A stretch of DNA of 64,000 nucleotides, from assembly GCF_014192095.1 (NCBI RefSeq), contig NZ_JACHXN010000003.1, positions 344,060 to 408,059 of the forward strand, read 5' to 3'. The stretch's first letter is position 1. The number at the start of each line of letters is the position of its first letter. This DNA comes from Phyllobacterium trifolii. GTDB lineage: Bacteria > Pseudomonadota > Alphaproteobacteria > Rhizobiales > Rhizobiaceae. Both the position numbers and the translations under genes were made by a program. Below are positions 42,865 through 53,071 of the stretch, one piece after another. The notes under the pieces were generated by a model, which searched no databases, was not told the DNA's origin, and worked only from the letters and a program-made list of their open reading frames with translations.

Positions 42865-45836
42865 GTTCCGGAGCGGCGGGCGCTGACGCACCTTTCTTTG
42901 CGCAGACCTTGCGTGATCTGGAACCATTGGATACGCAGAATGCCAAAGCTTTGCTCCGCGACCTCCTCGCGCGCGCCTCGGAAAAGGAATGTGCCGGCGT
43001 CGGTACATTGACAGCCAGCAAGCCTGCCGCTGCCTTTGTTGCAGCAGTCCTCGACCTCTCCCCCTATCTGCGCGCCATTCTCTTACGTCGCCCCCAAATC
43101 ATCGAACCACTGTTCGAGATGCCGCTGTCCAAGCGCCTAGAAGCGCTGATGCTGGAAATTGCGGCGACGAGCGAGGGCGACGATGTCACCGAAGCCGGCC
43201 TGATGACTGCGCTTCGGCAAGCAAAGCTCAAAGGCCATGTGCTCATCGCATTGGGCGACTTGTCCGGCCAGTTTACGACCTCGGAGACGACGCTGTGGCT
43301 CTCCCGACTTGCCGAAGAATGTCTTGGCGCGGCGGTGCGCCTCCTGCTGCGCGATGCCCATGAGGCGGGCAAGCTCAGCCTGCTCGACCCGACCCATCCG
43401 GCGAACGGTTCAGGCTGGATCATTCTCGCGATGGGGAAATTTGGCGCATTCGAGTTGAATTATTCTTCGGATATCGACCTGATCGTCTTCATCGACGAAC
43501 AGAGCCCGGCGATCACTGATCCGTACGAATGTGTCGAGACCTTTTCACGGCTGACGCGGCGTCTGGTGCGCATCATGCAGGACCGCACCGCCGACGGCTA
43601 TGTCTTTCGCACCGATCTGCGGCTGCGGCCCGATCCGGGTTCAACACCGCTCGCCATCCCCGTTGTTGCCGCGCTCAACTATTATGAAGGTCGCGGCCAG
43701 AACTGGGAACGCGCCGCCATGATAAAGGCCCGGCCGGTAGCAGGCGACATCGATGCGGGAAAGCGATTCGTGGCAGAGCTTGCGCCGTACGTCTGGCGCA
43801 AATATCTCGACTATGCAGCGATTGCCGACGTCCATTCGATCAAGCGGCAGATCCATGCGCACAAGGGTCATGGCGAGATTGCCGTGCGCGGTCACAATGT
43901 GAAACTCGGACGCGGCGGCATTCGCGAGATCGAGTTCTTCGTACAGACGCAGCAATTGATCGCCGGTGGCCGCTTCCCGCAACTGCGCGGTTCCAGCACT
44001 GTCGATATGCTTGGCGCGCTGCATGGCCTCGGCTGGATCAGCGAGGAGGCGCGCGACACGCTGGCGGAGAAATACGGTTTTCTGCGTGATGTCGAGCACC
44101 GCATCCAGATGATCGCCGACGAGCAGACGCACATGCTGCCGGACGACGACGAGAACTTTCTGCGTGTCGCCCACATGATGGGTTACAAGGATGGCGAGAC
44201 CTTCGCCGAGGATTTTCGAGCGGCCCTTAAGACTGTCGAAACCCACTACGCCGCGCTGTTCGAACAGGCACAGGACCTGACGGCCGAGGCGGGCAATCTG
44301 GTGTTTACCGGGGACGTCGATGATCCTGATACATTGAAGACGCTGGAGAAATTCGGCTTCGAGCGGCCGAGCGATATCTGCCGGGTGATCCGCACCTGGC
44401 ATTTCGGGCGCTACCGCGCGACACAATCGGCAGAGGCACGCGAGCGTCTGACCGAGTTGACGCCGGTGCTGCTGAAGGCCTTCGGCGCGACCAGCCGCGC
44501 CGACGAGGCGCTGATGCGTTTCGACGGGATGATCAAGGGCCTGCCGGCGGGCATCCAGCTGTTCAGCCTGCTGCAATCCAATCCACGCCTGCTCGACCTG
44601 TTGGTGCTGATCATGGGCGCTGCCCCGCGGCTCGCCGACATCATCACCCGCAAGCCGCATATTTTTGACGGCATGCTCGATCCCGCAATCTTCGCCGATG
44701 TACCGACGCGCGCCTACTTGGCCGAACGGCTGGAGAGCTTTCTCGGCCCCTGCAAAGTTTACGAAGACATTCTTGATCGCCTGCGTATCTTTGCGGCCGA
44801 GCATCGCTTTCTCATCGGTATCCGGCTGTTGACAGGCGCGATTAGCGGTGGACGGGCCGGCAAAGCCTTCTCGCATCTGGCCGATCTTGTCATCGACAGA
44901 GCCCTCAAGGCCGTCATGGACGAATTTGCCAGCAAACATGGCACGATCAGTGGCGGGCGCATTGCCATTCTTGGCATGGGGAAGCTTGGCAGCCGGGAAC
45001 TGACCGCGGGGTCTGATGTCGATCTCATCCTGCTCTATGACCACGATGAGCATGCCGAGGAGTCGGATGGGGAGAAGGGGCTCGCGCCCTCGCAGTACTA
45101 TATGCGTCTTACCCAGCGACTGATTGCGGCATTGTCCGCGCCAACGTCGGAAGGCGTGCTTTACGAGGTCGACTTCCGCCTGCGCCCATCCGGCAACAAG
45201 GGTCCGGTCGCCACTCACATCGACGCCTTTCGCAAATACCAGCTAAATGATGCATGGACCTGGGAGCATATGGCGTTGACCCGCGCCCGGCCGGTTGCCG
45301 GCGATGAGACGTTGTTCGCCGAAATTGAAGAGGACGTCAGCGATATCCTGGCCATGTCTCGCGATCCGGCAAAGATCGCCAAGGATGTCGTGGATATGCG
45401 CGCGATGATCGAGGCAGAGAAGCCGCCGAGCGATGCGTGGGATTTGAAGCTCGTTGCCGGCGGTATCATCGATATTGAATTCATTGCCCAGTTTGCCGTG
45501 CTGACGGGGAATGTCGACGGGCCAGCGAATGCGCAACCCACGGCAGAGGTCCTTGAGAAGTTGAAGCCGGACTTCGCCGATCCAGCCGTGACCGACAACC
45601 TCGTCGAAGCGGCTCATCTTTATACGGGCATCACCCAGATCATTCGCCTGTGCCTGAACGGCGACGTCAAGCGCGAGGATTTCCCGCCCGGACTGTCTGA
45701 ATTGCTCTGCCGCGCCTGTGATCTGCCCGATATGGAACGTGTCGAAAGCCAGCTGGCGGAGACCGCACAATCGGTGCGGAAGACATTCGATGCTCTGCTT
45801 GCAGCAAACCGCATACAGCGCGCACGCTCCACCTAA
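42861..45836 (+). CDS. glnE: Bifunctional glutamine synthetase adenylyltransferase/deadenylase GlnE
   Basis: 991 aa. Two nucleotidyltransferase domains: MGKFGAFELNYSSDIDLIVF near residues 190-210 and MGKLGSRELTAGSDVDLILL near 705-725, each with the metal-binding DxD. The first removes and the second adds AMP on glutamine synthetase, in answer to PII and glutamine. Intact and full length. Fused to the kinase gene by an ATGA overlap, so nitrogen control and a two-component system share a transcript. Confidence 0.96.
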   Translation: MSSGAAGADAPFFAQTLRDLEPLDTQNAKALLRDLLARASEKECAGVGTLTASKPAAAFVAAVLDLSPYLRAILLRRPQIIEPLFEMPLSKRLEALMLEIAATSEGDDVTEAGLMTALRQAKLKGHVLIALGDLSGQFTTSETTLWLSRLAEECLGAAVRLLLRDAHEAGKLSLLDPTHPANGSGWIILAMGKFGAFELNYSSDIDLIVFIDEQSPAITDPYECVETFSRLTRRLVRIMQDRTADGYVFRTDLRLRPDPGSTPLAIPVVAALNYYEGRGQNWERAAMIKARPVAGDIDAGKRFVAELAPYVWRKYLDYAAIADVHSIKRQIHAHKGHGEIAVRGHNVKLGRGGIREIEFFVQTQQLIAGGRFPQLRGSSTVDMLGALHGLGWISEEARDTLAEKYGFLRDVEHRIQMIADEQTHMLPDDDENFLRVAHMMGYKDGETFAEDFRAALKTVETHYAALFEQAQDLTAEAGNLVFTGDVDDPDTLKTLEKFGFERPSDICRVIRTWHFGRYRATQSAEARERLTELTPVLLKAFGATSRADEALMRFDGMIKGLPAGIQLFSLLQSNPRLLDLLVLIMGAAPRLADIITRKPHIFDGMLDPAIFADVPTRAYLAERLESFLGPCKVYEDILDRLRIFAAEHRFLIGIRLLTGAISGGRAGKAFSHLADLVIDRALKAVMDEFASKHGTISGGRIAILGMGKLGSRELTAGSDVDLILLYDHDEHAEESDGEKGLAPSQYYMRLTQRLIAALSAPTSEGVLYEVDFRLRPSGNKGPVATHIDAFRKYQLNDAWTWEHMALTRARPVAGDETLFAEIEEDVSDILAMSRDPAKIAKDVVDMRAMIEAEKPPSDAWDLKLVAGGIIDIEFIAQFAVLTGNVDGPANAQPTAEVLEKLKPDFADPAVTDNLVEAAHLYTGITQIIRLCLNGDVKREDFPPGLSELLCRACDLPDMERVESQLAETAQSVRKTFDALLAANRIQRARST

Positions 45837-45841
45837 TAACG

Positions 45842-46117
45842 TCAGCTTGCGGGCGTTACTTCAAGTATGGCCAATCGAGCTTTGCCCTCGGCCGTATTAC
45901 CCACTATGACGGTTGTACCGGCGGCAACCAGAAATCCTTCGCCGACTTGCAGCGTTCGTGTATCGCTGCCCGACTTCAAGACAAGTGCGCCATCGACGGC
46001 AGCGACGTAAATGGGCTCGTTGCCGCGAACCGTATCACTGGCTCCCGTGGGCAGTGTTTTGATACTCTGCTTGACCTTGTACGGACCGTCGATGGGTTTC
46101 TGATTACGAAAAATCAC
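45842..46117 (-). CDS. Small cupin-like protein
   Basis: 91 aa with a GTG start at 46117 that overlaps the stop of the upstream cupin gene. Beta-rich sequence with EPIYVAAVDGALVLKSG and LQVGEGFLVAAGTTVIVGNT, the second half of a cupin barrel. No metal-binding His motif is evident. It is translationally coupled to the secreted cupin and may act with it; no function known. Confidence 0.55.
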   Translation of the reverse strand: MIFRNQKPIDGPYKVKQSIKTLPTGASDTVRGNEPIYVAAVDGALVLKSGSDTRTLQVGEGFLVAAGTTVIVGNTAEGKARLAILEVTPAS

Positions 46118-46587
46118 CTTGAACGGATTTGACGAATGACATTAACGATCATGCTTGTCGGTGCGCCGAGCGCAGTGCAAATGTCGCGGAAAGGTGCACC
46201 CGCTCGCATTATGTGTGTAGACAGATAATGCATTTCGCCTTGATCCATATTTCCTCCGGTGTGAACCGTAAGGTCAGGTATCAAGAAGGTCTGCTGCGTC
46301 GGAACCTTCGTTGTGGTACCGCCTTTATCGGCGGTCCACCAAAATCCGGTGCCCTTGATCGTCGTCACACATTCAATGCCATCGTGCACATGGATGGGAA
46401 ACAGCCCGTTTCCCTTGACGGCAGTGATTTCATACCAGACATCCCAATTCTCTTTAATGGCTGTTGGAACGTCGCAAACACCTTCTATGACTTCGCTTGG
46501 CGCTGCTTGTTGTGCCCCAACCGGCATAGGTGGAGGGAGGGCAACAGCGCACGTCAAGAAAAGCATACATGCGAACTTCTTCGGCAT
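46114..46587 (-). CDS. Exported cupin-domain protein
   Basis: 157 aa. Signal peptide (MPKKFACMLFLTCAVALPPP...VGAQ). The cupin part has LFPIHVHDGIECVTTIKGTG and TFLIPDLTVHTGG, with His/His/Glu positions for a metal. GGGAGGTG precedes the ATG. Its stop overlaps the next small cupin gene. Likely periplasmic; substrate unknown. Confidence 0.65.
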   Translation of the reverse strand: MPKKFACMLFLTCAVALPPPMPVGAQQAAPSEVIEGVCDVPTAIKENWDVWYEITAVKGNGLFPIHVHDGIECVTTIKGTGFWWTADKGGTTTKVPTQQTFLIPDLTVHTGGNMDQGEMHYLSTHIMRAGAPFRDICTALGAPTSMIVNVIRQIRSR

Positions 46588-46670
46588 GGCACACCTCCCT
46601 CAATATTTCGATTGAGAATACGCTCATTAGGACTAGCTAGCAACTAATTCTAAAGTATTAGTTACGGGGG

Positions 46671-48992
46671 TTACCCGTCTGTTCTTTCCGGAATGCGCAC
46701 CGAAACGATTGTACCGACACCCTCGGTGGAACGTATCTTCAATGCTCCACCATGTAGTTGGGTCAACGAACGAGAAATGGCGAGGCCCAATCCTGAACCA
46801 GCGTGGGATTTTGTGAATTGATTTTCAACCTGTTCAAAGGGTTGGCCGATTTTCTTCAGCGCTTCTTTGGGAATACCGCAGCCGGTATCCTCGATAGTGA
46901 AGACAAGCGCACCCGATACTTTTCGCGCGCGAACGGAAATACGCCCGCCCGTATCGGTGAATTTCACGGCATTCGACAATAGATTGATCAATATCTGTTT
47001 TATGGCACGGCGGTCGGCATTGAGTGTAACGCTTTCCGCGATCCTGGTATCGACCTTAACGTCCTTTTCCTGTGCCTGCAGCGACACGACGCGCACGGTC
47101 TCGCGGATGAGCGGGCAAAGATCGATCTCCTCGCGATCCAGCGAGAAATGCCCGGCCTCGATCTTTGACATGTCAAGTATGTCGTTGATGACGTTCAAAA
47201 GGTAGTTGCCGCTGGTATGGATGTCGTGGACGTATTCCACATAACGGTCGGAGCCGAGCGCGCCGAATGTTCCGGAATGCATGATTTCCGAGAAGCCGAT
47301 AATGGCATTGAGCGGCGTGCGCAATTCGTGTGACATGTTGGCGAGGAATTCGGACTTTGCCCGGTTTGCCGCTTCTGCACGCTCCTTCTCGACAGCATAT
47401 TTGCTGTTGAGTTCCGTAAGCTCCAGCGTACGTTCGATCTCGGATTTGCGCGCAAGGCTCAGATCGTGAATTGTCGCCATCAAGCGGCGCTCGCTATCCA
47501 CCAATCGTTCTTCATGCACTTTCAACTGGGTGATATCGGTACCGACAGACACGAGGCCCCCATCCTGCGTGCGGCGCTCGTTGACCTGTAGCCATCTGCC
47601 ATCGGCCAGCTGCCGCTCGAACGTCAGCGCGCCATTGCGACCGTGTTCATTGGCCATTCGCTTTTCCAGGGCGACAGCGCGGATCCGTGGCTCGAGCTCC
47701 TCGCGACCGATGCCTGGCAGCAGGCACTCATTGGCGAGCCCTGAATATTCGTTGAACTTGCTGTTCGACATGACCAGGCGGTTATCGGCATCCCACAGAA
47801 CGAAGGTCTCCGAGATGCTTTCGATCGCTTCACGGATGCGCTGATCGGCCTGTGCTGTCGCCTGAACGAAACGGTGCTGTTCACTGACATCGACGGCGAC
47901 GCCGACGAGATGCAGATCCCCGACATTTGCATCTGCAACCTGCGCTCGCACCCGCATCCATACCCAATGACCTTCCGCATGGCGCATGCGGAAGACGCGG
48001 TCCATCTGGCTTATTTCGCCGGCTGCCACCTGCGCCGCAAGGCTGTACAGCTTGTCGTCGTCTGGATGGATGATCGACGATATATCGCCGAGCGAGAGAA
48101 TGGCGTCGTAAGCCTCGTAGCCGAGCATCTCATACATTGATCGCGACCAGTAGACGCGCCCGCGCGCCATGTCCCAGTCCCACAGCCCGCAGCGGCCGCG
48201 CGCCAGTGCCGTGTCCACCCGTGCTTGCGTGTGCTGGTAAAGCTCGTCCGCATCCTGTGCGCGAGCCGCCTGGCTGAAATAGGCATAAAGAACGATAAGC
48301 ATAATCGTTGCCGTGCCGGCGAACATCGTGACGTTGATCGAGACGACACGACGCCAGTCGGCGAAGACGGCCTCGACAGGGTGCATGACAAAGACTGAAT
48401 AGGCGCCGTTGCCCGAACGGCTGAACGCGGCGAGGGCAGGCGTGCCTTCAACTTTTACGGGCATTGCGCCGGCCCGGTCTCCAAAGAGGAAAAGCGGTTG
48501 CCCTTCGGTGACGAAACGCTCGAGATTCTTGTTGCGCCAATAGTCACCGCCATCGGATGAGACCACGATGTTCGCTTCATCATTCGCGATTGCGAACCAC
48601 ATGCCCGATGGGATCAGATCGTTGGCGCGGATTTCGCCGATGATGTTCTGCAGGTCACCCGCGCTCAGTTTTTGGCCGCCATTCATGCGATTGTCGATAA
48701 CGCTCGCCACATGGGTTGCTGCCATGGACAAGGCTGCGCGGGCTGTGCGCTCCGTGTCGTCACGCCAACTGAGAAGTGACATGGAGCGCGCGAGCGCAAG
48801 TGCGAGCAGGAAGATGATGATGAGGGGTGGGATTGCGCGACGCAGATAGGGTTCGGCGGCAAGCAGCTTGCCATAGGCGGGATCGGCGAGAAGTTTTATG
48901 TGACCCGAAAGCCGGTTGCGCCCCCGCGCATCGCTCCGGCTTTTGGCATAATTCTTCCCCGTCGGCGCGCGATACGCGTCCGCATTTGCCAT
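46671..48992 (-). CDS. pleC: PleC-type PAS sensor histidine kinase
   Basis: 773 aa; GAGGGGG eight bases before the ATG. Two membrane helices (about 54-72 and 217-240) frame a periplasmic domain. Two PAS domains follow (about 260-370 and 385-495). The H-box ANMSHELRTPLNAIIGFSEI has His555, then NYLLNVINDILDMSKIEAGH, NLLSNAVKFT, DTGCGIPKEA and GSGLGLAISRSL. PleC acts on DivK, and through it on CtrA, in asymmetric division. Position next to glnE agrees with S. meliloti pleC. Confidence 0.87.
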   Translation of the reverse strand: MANADAYRAPTGKNYAKSRSDARGRNRLSGHIKLLADPAYGKLLAAEPYLRRAIPPLIIIFLLALALARSMSLLSWRDDTERTARAALSMAATHVASVIDNRMNGGQKLSAGDLQNIIGEIRANDLIPSGMWFAIANDEANIVVSSDGGDYWRNKNLERFVTEGQPLFLFGDRAGAMPVKVEGTPALAAFSRSGNGAYSVFVMHPVEAVFADWRRVVSINVTMFAGTATIMLIVLYAYFSQAARAQDADELYQHTQARVDTALARGRCGLWDWDMARGRVYWSRSMYEMLGYEAYDAILSLGDISSIIHPDDDKLYSLAAQVAAGEISQMDRVFRMRHAEGHWVWMRVRAQVADANVGDLHLVGVAVDVSEQHRFVQATAQADQRIREAIESISETFVLWDADNRLVMSNSKFNEYSGLANECLLPGIGREELEPRIRAVALEKRMANEHGRNGALTFERQLADGRWLQVNERRTQDGGLVSVGTDITQLKVHEERLVDSERRLMATIHDLSLARKSEIERTLELTELNSKYAVEKERAEAANRAKSEFLANMSHELRTPLNAIIGFSEIMHSGTFGALGSDRYVEYVHDIHTSGNYLLNVINDILDMSKIEAGHFSLDREEIDLCPLIRETVRVVSLQAQEKDVKVDTRIAESVTLNADRRAIKQILINLLSNAVKFTDTGGRISVRARKVSGALVFTIEDTGCGIPKEALKKIGQPFEQVENQFTKSHAGSGLGLAISRSLTQLHGGALKIRSTEGVGTIVSVRIPERTDG

Positions 48993-49182
48993 CGACTGGC
49001 CCCCTCATTTTACCTTTGTAATCAGTGATTTGCTTCGGCACGCCGCACATCCGAAGCACCTGTAGTGAATCAAAACTGATTCTGCGTGTCTAGTCCCTTT
49101 GTTAAATATTTATCAATACTTATGGCGGGCCAAAACTATAATCAGACGACGAGTCATAACTCCTTGAAATGACTCAAGATAC

Positions 49183-49201
49183 CCTCGGGCGATGCCCGAG
49201 G
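49183..49201 (-). terminator. Hairpin downstream of pepN
   Basis: CCTCGGGC and GCCCGAGG pair perfectly (8 bp) around GAT, 44 bp after the pepN stop. No U-run, so termination is uncertain. Confidence 0.4.
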
Positions 49202-49244
49202 ACGATGAATAAACAGGGCAGTGGATAACCCGCAGACGCCCTCT

Positions 49245-51890
49245 CTAGGCCAGCGTCCGCTCGACAATGTCCCGCACGTCGGCCGAAAGTCCCGTCTCTC
49301 TAGCGATGGTCGCCAGTGATTCACGTGCATGTTCACGTCGCACTGGTTCGAACGATCGCCACGAGCGCATCGCCGTCAGAAGCCGTGCGGCAAGCTGCGG
49401 GTTCTTTTTGTCGATGGTCAGGATTGTCTCGGCGAAGAACTTGTAGCCGGCGCCGTCGGCGCGATTGAAGCCCGTCTGATTACCGCTGGAAAATGCGCCG
49501 ATCAAAGCCCGGGTGCGATTGGGATTGTCGAGCGAAAACAGCTGGTGAGTCATCAACTCGCGCACCTTGTCCAGCGCCCCATTTCCCGGCTGCATCGCCT
49601 GCACCACGAACCATTTGTCCATGACGAGCGGATCATTGCCGAAACGCGCCTCGAAGGCCTGCAGCGCATGGTTTGTCGCATCGCTGTCGCCAAAGCGCTG
49701 GACGAGCACACCGAGCGCAGCCGCCCGATCTGTCATATTGTCGGCGTTTTTGAACTGCGTCGCGGCCCGCTTTGAACTACCCTCGGCGACACTCAGATAA
49801 TCGAGCAGCACGTTGCGCAGCGCTCTGCGGCCCGCTCCGGCCGCGTCCGGCTTGAACGAGCCCTCCTGCGCGAGCTCGCTATAAGTTTGCGCGAACTTCC
49901 CCGCATGTGCTTCGGCCACGGCGCTGATCAATGCATCACGGCTGCCAAGAATAGCATCCGGGTCGATATTCGCGCCAAGTTCACGCGCAATGTCGCTTTC
50001 GGACGGGATGCTAAGGCACAGCGCCCGAAACGCCTCATCCAGCGTTACGTTAAAGGCGATCTCGCCGAGGAGCTTGATCGACGAGTTCTCGATTGTCGCC
50101 GGCTTGCCGCCGCGGACGCGTTTGGCATTGCTCGTCAGCTTGGCGTTGAGCAGTTGGGTAAGGGCTTGCCAGCGCGTCACCTCATCGCCGTCGTTGCGGG
50201 CGAGGAAGGCGAGGTCGGTTCGGGTCAATTCGCTGGTAAGCGTCACCGGTGCCGAAAAGCCGCGCAGCAGTGAAGGGACTGGGCGTTCCAGGATACCGGA
50301 AAAGCTGAAGCGCTCCTTTCGCTTGCGCAGATGGATGACGTCGTCCTTGACCAGACCACCCTTGGCTGAGCGCGGCCTGAGCTCACGACCTTTTGCACCG
50401 AGCAGCGCAAACTGCACGGGGATGTGCATCGGCTTTTTCGAAGTCTGGCCCGGTGTTGGCTTCAGCGACTGCTCGATCTCGATCTCGAAGGTTTTGGTTG
50501 CCTGATCATAGTCGTAGGTGATGGCGAGATTGGGAGTTCCGGCCTGGTCGTACCAGAGCGCAAACTGGCTGAGATCTTCGCCCGACGCATCCTCGAAGAC
50601 CTTGATGAAATCCTCGATGGTCGCGGCATCGCCATCATGGCGCTCGAAATAGAGGTCCATGCCCTTGCGGAAGAGTTCCGGCCCGAGAATGGTACGGATC
50701 ATACGGACCACCTCGGAACCTTTTTCGTAGACGGTCGAGGTGTAGAAATTGTTGATCTCGCGGAACTGGCGCGGACGCACCGGGTGGGCGAGGGGCCCGG
50801 CATCTTCCGGGAACTGATGCGCCTTGAGGCCCTTCACCTCGGCGATGCGTTTGACGGCGCGCGAACGCATGTCGGCGGAAAACTCATGGTCGCGGTAGAC
50901 GGTCAGCCCCTCCTTCAGGCAAAGCTGGAACCAGTCGCGGCAAGTGATTCTGTTTCCTGTCCAATTGTGGAAATATTCGTGGGCGATCACCGCTTCGATC
51001 CCGGCATAATCCGTATCGGTCGCGGTGTCTGGGTCGGCTAGCACGTACTTGTCGTTAAAGACGTTGAGCCCCTTGTTTTCCATGGCGCCCATGTTGAAAT
51101 CGGACACCGCGACGACATTGAAAGCGTCGAGATCATATTCACGGCCGAAGACATCCTCGTCCCATTTCATCGAACGCTTCAGCGCATCCATGGCATAAAG
51201 CGCGCGGCGCTCCTTGCCATGCTCGACATAGATGCCGAGATCGACGTGACGCCCGGAAGCGGTTGTGAAGGTATCGGTGATCACTCCAAGATCGCCGGCA
51301 ACAAGCGCGAACAGATAGGCTGGCTTCGGATGCGGATCGTGCCAGACGGCAAAATGCCGGCCGTTGGTAAGTTTGCCCTTATCTTTGGGATTGCCATTCG
51401 ACAGTAGCAATGGTGCTTCGCTGCTGTCGGCTTCGATGCGGACCGTGTAGACGGAGAGCATGTCCGGCCGGTCGAGAAAATAGGTGATGCGGCGAAAACC
51501 TTCTGCCTCGCACTGGGTGCAATAAACGTCGCTCGACCGATAAAGGCCGGTCAACTGCCGATTGGTCGTCGGGTTGATCTCCGTGGTTATTTCGAGCGTG
51601 AAGGCGCCATTTTCCGGCAAGCCGCGAATTTCGAGACGATCCGGCGTTGCTATGTACGCATTGTCGCCGAGAACGGCGCCGTCGAGGCGGATATCAACCA
51701 GCTTGAGGTCGTCGCCGTCCAGAATGAGAGGAGCGTCCGATGCAACACCCTCCCTGCGCTCGATCTGCAGTGTGGATTTGACGACTGTGCGCTCGGGATG
51801 GAGACTGAAATCGAGGTGGGTTTCGGGAATGAGAAAATCGGTGGGCTTGTAATCTTCCAGATGAAAAACCTGGCCGGTATCGGTACGCAT
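49245..51890 (-). CDS. pepN: Aminopeptidase N (M1 family)
   Basis: 881 aa. Zinc site HEYFH (His304, His308) with Glu327, and exopeptidase motif GAMEN (268-272). Order: beta-domain, catalytic domain, then an Ig-like and long helical domain, the gammaproteobacterial-type PepN layout. It removes N-terminal residues from peptides in the cytoplasm. AAGGA precedes the ATG. Full length. Confidence 0.95.
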   Translation of the reverse strand: MRTDTGQVFHLEDYKPTDFLIPETHLDFSLHPERTVVKSTLQIERREGVASDAPLILDGDDLKLVDIRLDGAVLGDNAYIATPDRLEIRGLPENGAFTLEITTEINPTTNRQLTGLYRSSDVYCTQCEAEGFRRITYFLDRPDMLSVYTVRIEADSSEAPLLLSNGNPKDKGKLTNGRHFAVWHDPHPKPAYLFALVAGDLGVITDTFTTASGRHVDLGIYVEHGKERRALYAMDALKRSMKWDEDVFGREYDLDAFNVVAVSDFNMGAMENKGLNVFNDKYVLADPDTATDTDYAGIEAVIAHEYFHNWTGNRITCRDWFQLCLKEGLTVYRDHEFSADMRSRAVKRIAEVKGLKAHQFPEDAGPLAHPVRPRQFREINNFYTSTVYEKGSEVVRMIRTILGPELFRKGMDLYFERHDGDAATIEDFIKVFEDASGEDLSQFALWYDQAGTPNLAITYDYDQATKTFEIEIEQSLKPTPGQTSKKPMHIPVQFALLGAKGRELRPRSAKGGLVKDDVIHLRKRKERFSFSGILERPVPSLLRGFSAPVTLTSELTRTDLAFLARNDGDEVTRWQALTQLLNAKLTSNAKRVRGGKPATIENSSIKLLGEIAFNVTLDEAFRALCLSIPSESDIARELGANIDPDAILGSRDALISAVAEAHAGKFAQTYSELAQEGSFKPDAAGAGRRALRNVLLDYLSVAEGSSKRAATQFKNADNMTDRAAALGVLVQRFGDSDATNHALQAFEARFGNDPLVMDKWFVVQAMQPGNGALDKVRELMTHQLFSLDNPNRTRALIGAFSSGNQTGFNRADGAGYKFFAETILTIDKKNPQLAARLLTAMRSWRSFEPVRREHARESLATIARETGLSADVRDIVERTLA

Positions 51891-52084
51891 GGTCTAACTG
51901 TCCTTATTGATGGCGGGGACCCTATCGATCTTTCTTGTGGGGCACAACAAATGCCGATTTGTTTGGTTCACAAACGCAACGTGAATGATTGCCCACTGGT
52001 GTGGCCGCTTAAACCATCCTAAAGATATATCAGTTTACAATTCCATACCGCCGCCGACCACTCTTTCTTCCAGGATGTAAAACC

Positions 52085-53068
52085 GTGTCCACTATCGTTC
52101 ACCCGCGAGATGGTGAACCACTTGTCGCAGATCGTGCGCGCAGCACCAATGTCATGCTGGGAATTGGCCTCAAGGTCGCTTCGGTCTGCGTATTCGTCTG
52201 CATGTCGAGCCTCTTGAAAGCATCTGACGGTATTCCGGCGGGCCAACTGGTGTTCTTCCGCTCCTTCTTTGCGATTTTTCCGGTCATTGCCTTCATCGCG
52301 TGGCAGGGACAGATGGCTGTGGCATTCAAGACGAGCGAGCCCTTCAGCCATTTTTGGCGCGGCTTCGTCGGCGTTAGCGCCATGAGCCTCAGCTTTTATG
52401 GTCTGACCAAGCTTCCTTTGCCTGAGTCCATCGCAATCAGTTACGCGACGCCGCTGCTGACGGTCGTATGCAGTGCAATTTTCCTGCGCGAAACGGTGCG
52501 GCTCTATCGCTGGTCGGCAGTGTGCTTTGGTCTCGTCGGCGTCGTCATCATCCTTTGGCCGCGCATGTCGTTCTTTACCGGGGAAACCGAGTTCGGCGCG
52601 GATCAGGCTGTCGGCGCGTTGGCGACACTGGGCGGTGCAGGACTCGCCGCCATTGCCATGCTGCTCGTGCGCAAGCTGGTTCAAACGGAGCGCACGCCGA
52701 CTATCGTCGTTTACTTCTCCATCGCCTCAAGCGTCATTGCGCTGGTCAGCCTTCCGTTTGGCTGGGTCTGGCCGACTGCCTTTCAGGCGACCTGTCTGAT
52801 CTTCGCCGGGATAGCCGGCGGTGTCGCGCAAATTCTTCTCACGGAGAGCTATCGACATGCCGACATGTCGGCGATTGCTCCATTCGAATATACGTCCATG
52901 TTGCTGGGGCTCGCCCTCGGCTATCTGCTGTTCGGTGACATCCCGACAGCGGAGATGATTACCGGAGCAGCAATCGTCATCAGCGCCGGCATCTTCATCA
53001 TATACCGTGAGCATCGGCTTGGGCTCGCCCGGGCTCGCGCCCGCAAGGTCTCTACACCGCAGGGATGA
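52085..53068 (+). CDS. EamA/DMT family transporter
   Basis: 327 aa with a GTG start. Ten membrane helices in two EamA repeats (GQLVFFRSFFAIFPVIAFIA...SYATPLLTVVCSAIFL and the second half with APFEYTSMLLGLALGYLLFG). The family exports or imports small metabolites; the substrate is unknown. AGGA lies about ten bases upstream. Convergent with the MFS gene. Confidence 0.85.
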   Translation: MSTIVHPRDGEPLVADRARSTNVMLGIGLKVASVCVFVCMSSLLKASDGIPAGQLVFFRSFFAIFPVIAFIAWQGQMAVAFKTSEPFSHFWRGFVGVSAMSLSFYGLTKLPLPESIAISYATPLLTVVCSAIFLRETVRLYRWSAVCFGLVGVVIILWPRMSFFTGETEFGADQAVGALATLGGAGLAAIAMLLVRKLVQTERTPTIVVYFSIASSVIALVSLPFGWVWPTAFQATCLIFAGIAGGVAQILLTESYRHADMSAIAPFEYTSMLLGLALGYLLFGDIPTAEMITGAAIVISAGIFIIYREHRLGLARARARKVSTPQG

Positions 53069-53071
53069 CCA

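Noticed and set aside
43641..45218. 525-codon open frame on - strand
   Set aside because: Shadow of glnE; no ribosome site and no recognisable domain.
45842..46587. Two cupin genes as one frameshifted bicupin
   Set aside because: Each forms a complete small domain, and the GTG overlapping the first gene's stop is a normal coupled start.
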